38,720 bases of DNA from Pseudomonadota bacterium (GTDB lineage: Bacteria > Myxococcota_A > UBA9042 > GCA-2863065): contig CANMLD010000015.1 of the NCBI GenBank assembly GCA_947498315.1, forward strand, positions 1 to 38,720. Reading direction: 5' to 3'. The position numbers were made by a program, and so were the translations under genes. Of this stretch, positions 33,784 through 38,720 are shown in pieces; position 1 is the stretch's first letter; every line of letters starts with the position of its first letter. The notes beneath the pieces were generated by a model that saw only the letters and a program-made list of their open reading frames with translations, did no database searches and was not told where the DNA came from.

Positions 33784-35433
33784 TTAGAAAAGTAGACTGA
33801 AGCGGAGTTGGAGCGTGAAGGCGGTCTTCGAGGCGAGCCCGAGGCCCACGTTGTCGAGCCCGTCGAGCGGGACCAAGAGCCCGGCGTCGAGGTCGACTCG
33901 GAGCTGTCCCGGCTCCTCGTAAAAGAGGTTCAGGTCGGTCTCGACCCCGAGTGGATTGTCGTTGCCATAGGTCGACTCCGCGAGGACGGCGTGGCCGTAA
34001 ATGAGGCTCACGGATCCACCGATGCGCAACGACTCCGCGTCGATGGGTGTCCAGCCAAAGGTCGGCTTCAGATAGATCGAGTTGGTGACGGTCCCGACGA
34101 TCTCACGGAACATGAGGAGGTCGACCCGGTAGTCTCGATTGAAGAGGAAACGGGTGACCTCGACGTTGTTGGCGAGCCGGTCGTCCTGGAAGTAGGCGGC
34201 GTCGTCGGGCGACGCAAAGCCCTGGCCGTAAGGGCCGAAGGCGACATCATCGCCGCTCGCGCCGCCGAACTCGAGCGCGTAACGGAAGGGGCCGTGCAAG
34301 ACTTCGGTCTGCAGGACGCCACCCATGGCCAGGAACTCTTTGGCCGACGAGGGGTCCCCTATAGTCTGCACACGCTCGATGTCCCCGATCATCGCGGCCA
34401 GCTCAGCCTCGACGCGAACCTTCACGTCGGGACGGGGGTGCCAGTCGAGGCGCACCCAGACGTCCGGTGTCCAGAGGCTCGCGTTACGCGGGATGAGCCG
34501 CACGCAATCGAATTGGTTGCCCGCAGCGGCGGCGTCGCACTCTTCCGGGTCGGTCTCTTCTCGAGACTCGAACTCTTGCGTCGTGAAGGCGTTGCGGAAG
34601 ATCCACTCGACGACGGGCTTGCCGGCACGCAGATCCTTGGCGCGGGTGTCGAGCTCTGCGAGGCCGAACGGCTGCATGCCGATGGTAAATCCCCACCGGA
34701 TGGCGTCATCGACGGACCCGAGGTCGACGCTCTGGCCCATGCCGTCCACCGGCATGCGGCTCGTGGCGCCTTCAGACGGCGCGTCGAAGAACCACAATGA
34801 CGTGAAGCCGAACGCACGGATGTTCAAGCCGACCCGGTCGACCGAGTCGCCGTAGTCGGAGTCGAGTCCGTGGCCGCCATTGGCCACCATGCCGAGCCCG
34901 AAGTGGTCGAACATGCGCCCGGCGCTGAAAGTGAGGCCGTGGAGGATGTCCCAATCGAGCCAGAGCGCTTTGACGGCGATACCGTCCTCAACGCCGGCCT
35001 GGCCCTCCGCGAGCGCGGCGAGGTGAACGTCCGCCCGGTCCTGGTGGAAGTCGGCTGAGCTCCCGAGCACCAGATTATCGAGGACGTCCATCGTGAGGTG
35101 GATGTCGAGTCGGTCGCCGATCGTGAGTGATGGCGAGAGCCGAAGGCGCAGGTTCGAGGCCGCCAGAACGCTGTCGGCGTCGGTCTTGCCGAGGTTCTGC
35201 GAGAGCTCTTCTAGCGGTGTACCGATGCCGCCCACGCGGGCACCGAGGTCCGGTCGGTAATAAAGGTCGTTTCGAAGGCGGAAGTAACCGTCGAGTTCGA
35301 AGGTGACCCAGCGGAGGGACGTGACATCCGCGTCGCTCTCGGCAACGGGCGAATCAGGAGCCTCAGCGCGTGCGATCACGGCCGAGAGAGCCACGGCGGC
35401 AAAGACGAAAGACGCAGTAGCCGGGCAGCGCAT
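33784..35433 (-). CDS. Predicted outer-membrane beta-barrel protein
   Basis: The 549-residue product has a Sec leader ending AVIARA-EAP (about residue 23). The body alternates amphipathic strands and Asp/Gly turns (FELDGYFRLRNDLYYRPDL ; FSAGRMFDHFGLGMVANGG ; NIRAFGFTSLWFF) and ends TLQLRFSLLF, the terminal Phe expected for barrel insertion by BAM. The length and the FGLGMVANGG-type motif remind me of a barrel family described in Myxococcota (TIGR04551), but I cannot confirm this. It is probably a porin-like or structural outer-membrane protein. It may be transcribed independently: the TSP3 gene upstream ends 110 bp before its start, with a hairpin between. It is convergent with the carbonic anhydrase gene. 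Confidence 0.82.
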   Translation of the reverse strand: MRCPATASFVFAAVALSAVIARAEAPDSPVAESDADVTSLRWVTFELDGYFRLRNDLYYRPDLGARVGGIGTPLEELSQNLGKTDADSVLAASNLRLRLSPSLTIGDRLDIHLTMDVLDNLVLGSSADFHQDRADVHLAALAEGQAGVEDGIAVKALWLDWDILHGLTFSAGRMFDHFGLGMVANGGHGLDSDYGDSVDRVGLNIRAFGFTSLWFFDAPSEGATSRMPVDGMGQSVDLGSVDDAIRWGFTIGMQPFGLAELDTRAKDLRAGKPVVEWIFRNAFTTQEFESREETDPEECDAAAAGNQFDCVRLIPRNASLWTPDVWVRLDWHPRPDVKVRVEAELAAMIGDIERVQTIGDPSSAKEFLAMGGVLQTEVLHGPFRYALEFGGASGDDVAFGPYGQGFASPDDAAYFQDDRLANNVEVTRFLFNRDYRVDLLMFREIVGTVTNSIYLKPTFGWTPIDAESLRIGGSVSLIYGHAVLAESTYGNDNPLGVETDLNLFYEEPGQLRVDLDAGLLVPLDGLDNVGLGLASKTAFTLQLRFSLLF

Positions 35434-35507
35434 TGGGGGCGGAGCATAGGAGCCCCCACCCGGGACGTCAACGCAAGAACCGGCGAAGTTCGTCAGAGAC
35501 GCCCGAA

Positions 35508-35524
35508 GGGGGCGATCAGCCCCC
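35508..35524 (-). terminator. Stem-loop downstream of the TSP3 surface-protein gene
   Basis: GGGGGC (35508-35513) and GCCCCC (35519-35524) form a 6-bp all-GC stem with a 5-nt loop, 20 bp past the TSP3 stop codon and before the outer-membrane gene. No T-run is present on the transcript side, so termination efficiency is uncertain. Confidence 0.45.
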
Positions 35525-35566
35525 GTGACGCCGACGGCGGCGATCAGCCCCCGTGACGCCGTCGGC
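35511..35566. repeat. 28-bp tandem duplication spanning the 3' end of the TSP3 gene
   Basis: GGCGATCAGCCCCCGTGACG and the next 8 bases occur at 35511-35538 and again at 35539-35566 with one difference. The right-hand copy encodes the Arg-rich tail and stop of the TSP3 protein; the left-hand copy lies just beyond the stop and would encode the same ending again. Confidence 0.75.
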
Positions 35567-38500
35567 GACGCAACAGCGCCAAGCCGACCAGCGCGGCGAG
35601 CCCGACCGGCAAGAAGGAACCCGACGGCGACTCGGACGTCGTGCAGCCGAAGACGTTGTCGCCCTTGGCCACGGCGAACGCGTAGTCGTCGGTGGTCACT
35701 GTGGGATCCGTGCCGGCGTCCATCTCGATGCCGTCCGGCACGCCGCCGCCGTCCGTGTCGACGAGCAGCGGGTCCGTGAGCGTCACATTGAGCTCGGTCT
35801 TGTCGTCGAGACCGTCGCCGTCGGTGTCCGGGTTCTTCGGGTCGGTGCCCTTCTCTGCTTCAACCCGGTCCGGGACGCCGTCGCCGTCGGTGTCGAGGAG
35901 GCCGTCCGCCGAGTTGAGCGGGTCCTGCTCGCCGTCGTCCACCCGGCCATTGCCGTTCGTGTCCTCGTCGCCGTCCTTCACACCGTCATTGTCGTGATCG
36001 TCTCGCTTCGGATCCGTCGACGTCGTGGGGTCCGCGTCAGGCACGAAGATGGCGAGATCGGTGTCCGACGTCGGCGCCGTCACCGAGAGCTCGACGCCGT
36101 CGGAGAGCCCATCGCCGTCGGTGTCGAAGACGGTCGGATCGGTGCCGTGGAACAGCAGTTCCTTGCCGTCCGACAGCCCGTCGTCGTCCGAGTCCTTGTC
36201 GAGCGGATCCGAGCCGGCGGCTGCCTCTGCAGAGTCCGAGAGGCCGTCGCCGTCGTCGTCGGTGTCCGCGCAGTCGAGCTTCTTGTCGCCGTCCGTGTCC
36301 GCGATCTGCTCGGCTGTTGGCGTCTCGGCCGTGCTGAGCGGGTTCGATGAGCACTGAACCTCGTCCGCATCCTTCACACCGTCGTCGTCGTCGTCCGCGT
36401 CGGCGCAATCGATGGCCCCGTCGCCGTCCGAATCCCCGAGTGTAGACAGCGAGGGGACCGACGCAGCGCTGTTCGGCAACGTCCCGCAGAGGGCTTCGAC
36501 GCCGTCCGCGATGCCGTCCTTGTCTGTGTCCTGCTCCGCGCCGTCGCAGACGTCGTTCGCATTGGCGTCCATCGGCTCGTCGTCGCCGCGCAGAGGGTCG
36601 GTCCCACAGGTCGTCTCGACACCATCGGACACGCCGTCGCCGTCTGTGTCGGCGACCACGGGGTTCGTCTCGTCGTCCGCCACGTCACCATCCGCGTCGA
36701 TGTCTTCGTCGCCATCGGAGAGCCCGTCGCCATCGGAATCGGCCAGCAGTGGATCGGTGGCCTCGCACGTGCCGTTCGGGCCGTAACAAGAGGCGACCTC
36801 GAAGCCGTCGTCGAGGTCGTCACCATCCGTGTCCGCGTTCGTCGCGTCGGTCTCGTCATCGTCCTTCACGCCGTCGTGATTCGCGTTCTCGACGCCGTCG
36901 GCGAGCCCGTCGCCGTCGCTGTCTTTCAGGAGCGGATCGGTGCCGAGCGCCACTTCGAGTTCGTCCGAGACGTCGTCACCGTCGTCGTCTTCATCAACGC
37001 AGTTGGCGGCATCGTCCTCGTCGCTGTCGGCCAGATCGAGCTCGAGTGGGTGGAGCTTCGGATCGAGACGCGTGTTCCCGCAAAGGTCTTCGTCGGCGTC
37101 GGGCGAGCCGTCGCCGTCATCGTCGGTGTCGATTGGATCGCACTCCCCGTCGTCGTCGGAGTCGAGCGGCACCGACCCGAGCACGTCGAACTTGGTCCCG
37201 CAGGCGGCCTCGCCAGCGTCGGCCCAGCCGTCACCGTCGCGATCGTCGTCGAGGGGATCGCAGACTTGGTCGCCATCGAGGTCGGCCGGCACGCTCGACT
37301 CGAGATCGGGGTCGGTCCCGCATTGCTCTTCTTCGAAGCGGCTCCAACCGTCGCCATCGGGATCCGCGTTCGGGTCGACGGTGTCACATACCCCGTCGCC
37401 GTCGGCATCGGTTGGTTTGCTCGTCGAAAGCGTTGGGTTCGTCCCGCAAAGGCCCTCGTTGGCGTCGGACCAACCGTCGTCGTCGTCATCGTCGTCGAGC
37501 ACGTCGCACGAGCCATCGCCGTCGAGATCCGCCGGCTCCTTCGCGTCATCGAGCGCGGCGGTACCGCACGCGGCTTCGGTGACGTCAGACCAACCGTCGC
37601 CGTCGTCGTCCTCGTCCACGAGATTGCAGAGCCCGTCCTCGTCCGGATCAGTCCCAGACTGCGTTGGGTTCTCGGTCGAGTTCGTCACGCTGGTGCCGCA
37701 CTGCTGCTCGAGCGCGTCTGGCCAACCATCTTGGTCGGAGTCGACGTCAAGAGCGTCACACACGAGATCGCCGTCGGTGTCCTTCGGGAAGTCGCTGGCC
37801 ACCCGCGGGTCAGATCCGCAAAGGTTCTCCTGCGAGTCGCTCCAGCCATCGTCGTCGTCGTCGACGTCGATTGCATCGCACAGGGTGTCACCGTCTGCGT
37901 CGAAGCCGGTCGCGGGCGACTCGTCGCCGTCGCGCGGGTCGGTCTGGCAGGCGACTTCGACGCTGTTCGAGTAGCCGTCTCCGTCCATGTCCGTGTCGAG
38001 GGCGTCGCAACGGCCATCGCTGTCCACGTCGTGATCAGCGTCGGTGGGTGTGGACGCGGCCGAGAGCGGATTCGAGAGACAGGTGACCTCCAGCGAGTCG
38101 GGAGCGTCATCGCCGTCATCATCCGGATCGGCGGCGTCGCATTGGCCATCCGAGTCGCTGTCAGTCGGGACGCTGCCCTTCGACAGCGGGTTCGACCCGC
38201 ACACGAACTCGGTGACGTCGGCGACGCCATCGCCGTCGTCGTCGACGTCCGCGCACCCAGGAGCGCCATCGGAGTCGATGTCGGCCGCGTCGGCCAAGGG
38301 CGGCTCCGACGCAGACGACGTCGCGCTCGTATTACAGAGGAGCTCGATCCGGTTGCTCACGCCGTCGCCGTCGAAGTCGAGGTTCTGGCAGAGCGGGCTT
38401 GGGACGCAGCTCTCGTCGGCGCAGTCGGTCACCCCGTCGTCGTCGTCGTCGATCTGATCGCCGCACTGGTTCTCGACGGCGCCGCAGTCCTTCTCGACGG

Positions 38501-38720
38501 TATCAAACACGCCGTTACAGTCGGCGTCGACCCCGGCGAGCAGGCAGTTCTTGGGTCCGCCTGGGGTGATGTCGTCGTCGTTCTTCGCGCTCCCGTTGAG
38601 GACGCAAGTCGACTGCTCCAAGGAGTCGGCGACGCCGTCACCATCGTCGTCGGTATCGGCGCAGTTGCGCGACGCGTCGCCATCGAGGTTGGCGACGTCG
38701 TCACTGGTCGGCTTCGATGC
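35544..38720 (-). CDS. Giant thrombospondin type 3 repeat surface protein with MYXO-CTERM tail, 5' end cut by window edge
   Basis: The frame is open for 1058 residues from the right edge; the true start lies outside the window. Almost all of it is TSP3-type calcium-binding repeats (DxDxDGxxDxxD style). They include a Cys-containing subset in which units read CGTDP...DxDGDGVCD with a spacing of about 35-45 residues, so both calcium and disulfides should rigidify the rod. The C-terminus is a MYXO-CTERM-like sorting signal: GC at its start ([12 protein letters not shown]), a hydrophobic helix ([15 protein letters not shown]) and a basic end (RRRRRHGG). Proteins with this tail are handled by a rhomboid-like protease (myxosortase) and sorted to the cell surface in Myxococcota. 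Role: surface adhesin or scaffold, by inference. Codon use is strongly skewed to GAC/GAT and GGC. Confidence 0.93.
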   Translation of the reverse strand, partial: ASKPTSDDVANLDGDASRNCADTDDDGDGVADSLEQSTCVLNGSAKNDDDITPGGPKNCLLAGVDADCNGVFDTVEKDCGAVENQCGDQIDDDDDGVTDCADESCVPSPLCQNLDFDGDGVSNRIELLCNTSATSSASEPPLADAADIDSDGAPGCADVDDDGDGVADVTEFVCGSNPLSKGSVPTDSDSDGQCDAADPDDDGDDAPDSLEVTCLSNPLSAASTPTDADHDVDSDGRCDALDTDMDGDGYSNSVEVACQTDPRDGDESPATGFDADGDTLCDAIDVDDDDDGWSDSQENLCGSDPRVASDFPKDTDGDLVCDALDVDSDQDGWPDALEQQCGTSVTNSTENPTQSGTDPDEDGLCNLVDEDDDGDGWSDVTEAACGTAALDDAKEPADLDGDGSCDVLDDDDDDDGWSDANEGLCGTNPTLSTSKPTDADGDGVCDTVDPNADPDGDGWSRFEEEQCGTDPDLESSVPADLDGDQVCDPLDDDRDGDGWADAGEAACGTKFDVLGSVPLDSDDDGECDPIDTDDDGDGSPDADEDLCGNTRLDPKLHPLELDLADSDEDDAANCVDEDDDGDDVSDELEVALGTDPLLKDSDGDGLADGVENANHDGVKDDDETDATNADTDGDDLDDGFEVASCYGPNGTCEATDPLLADSDGDGLSDGDEDIDADGDVADDETNPVVADTDGDGVSDGVETTCGTDPLRGDDEPMDANANDVCDGAEQDTDKDGIADGVEALCGTLPNSAASVPSLSTLGDSDGDGAIDCADADDDDDGVKDADEVQCSSNPLSTAETPTAEQIADTDGDKKLDCADTDDDGDGLSDSAEAAAGSDPLDKDSDDDGLSDGKELLFHGTDPTVFDTDGDGLSDGVELSVTAPTSDTDLAIFVPDADPTTSTDPKRDDHDNDGVKDGDEDTNGNGRVDDGEQDPLNSADGLLDTDGDGVPDRVEAEKGTDPKNPDTDGDGLDDKTELNVTLTDPLLVDTDGGGVPDGIEMDAGTDPTVTTDDYAFAVAKGDNVFGCTTSESPSGSFLPVGLAALVGLALLRRRRRHGG
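35700..38720 (-). repeat. Long array of diverged TSP3 repeat units (coding)
   Basis: The Asp-rich units recur across about 3 kb, seen on the plus strand as repeated GTCGCCGTC / GTCGTCGTC blocks. The units are of variable length and diverged, all in the same frame. They are protein repeats, not a CRISPR array or satellite. Assembly over such a stretch can be error-prone. Confidence 0.85.

Noticed and set aside
35700-38720. Dense short repeats suggesting a CRISPR array
   Set aside because: Repeats are variable in length, all in one open frame, and encode TSP3 calcium-binding units.

Overview
The window looks like chromosomal DNA of a high-GC member of the Myxococcota (myxobacteria and relatives), outside the well-studied Myxococcus group as far as I can tell. 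The best evidence is a thrombospondin-type-3-repeat surface protein that ends in a MYXO-CTERM-like sorting tail (35544-38720). Supporting signs are several lipoproteins and Cys-rich secreted proteins, an outer-membrane barrel ending in Phe, GTG starts and strong GC bias. I see no insertion sequence, prophage or CRISPR array.

Layout. 1-1384: a DUF2071/YqjF-like gene cut by the left edge (-) and, divergent from it, a Cys-rich repeat lipoprotein (+). 1385-1905: a 423-bp gene-free stretch, then a selenocysteine tRNA. 1928-9816 (-): gcvP, a membrane class III nucleotide cyclase, and an 849-residue repeat protein with a barrel-like C-terminus but no signal peptide. 10093-13863 (+): a ComM/YifB ATPase, then a HisC-like aminotransferase paired with a HAD phosphatase. 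14038-14814 (-): a class II glutamine amidotransferase-like protein lacking the nucleophilic Cys. 15059-17543 (+): dnaB and an overlapping gene with two MESH1/SpoT-type HD domains. 17725-18242 (+): tRNA-Arg(CCT), a perfect 13-bp hairpin and an IHF-beta-like gene.

18328-21679 (+): a zinc-ribbon/coiled-coil/transmembrane protein overlapped by a secreted protein. 21773-25002 (+): glpD, a CysQ-like phosphatase and a metallophosphoesterase in a tight cluster, followed by a small frameshifted ORF. 25348-30446 (+): the region most likely to be an undescribed system. It is a three-gene operon coding for a YbaY/YscW-like protein with a twin-arginine-like leader, a vWA-like membrane protein without a recognisable MIDAS and with a Lys/Ala tail, and a 940-residue protein that joins an AmpD-type amidase domain to a degenerate M23 peptidase domain and has no signal peptide. 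30468-32972 (-): a Pro/Glu/Ala-repeat lipoprotein with a propeller-like body, a small ORF, and an AAA_28-type ATPase broken by one frameshift. 33121-35433: a beta-carbonic anhydrase converging with zero spacing on an outer-membrane protein. 35544-38720: the TSP3 protein, cut by the right edge.

How the genes work together. Core functions present are replication (dnaB), nucleoid architecture (IHF), C1/glycine metabolism (gcvP), glycerol-3-phosphate oxidation (glpD), CO2 hydration, and second-messenger metabolism (cyclase, probable ppGpp hydrolase). The rest is mostly cell-envelope and surface machinery of unknown role. All functional calls come from reading motifs; no database search was run.
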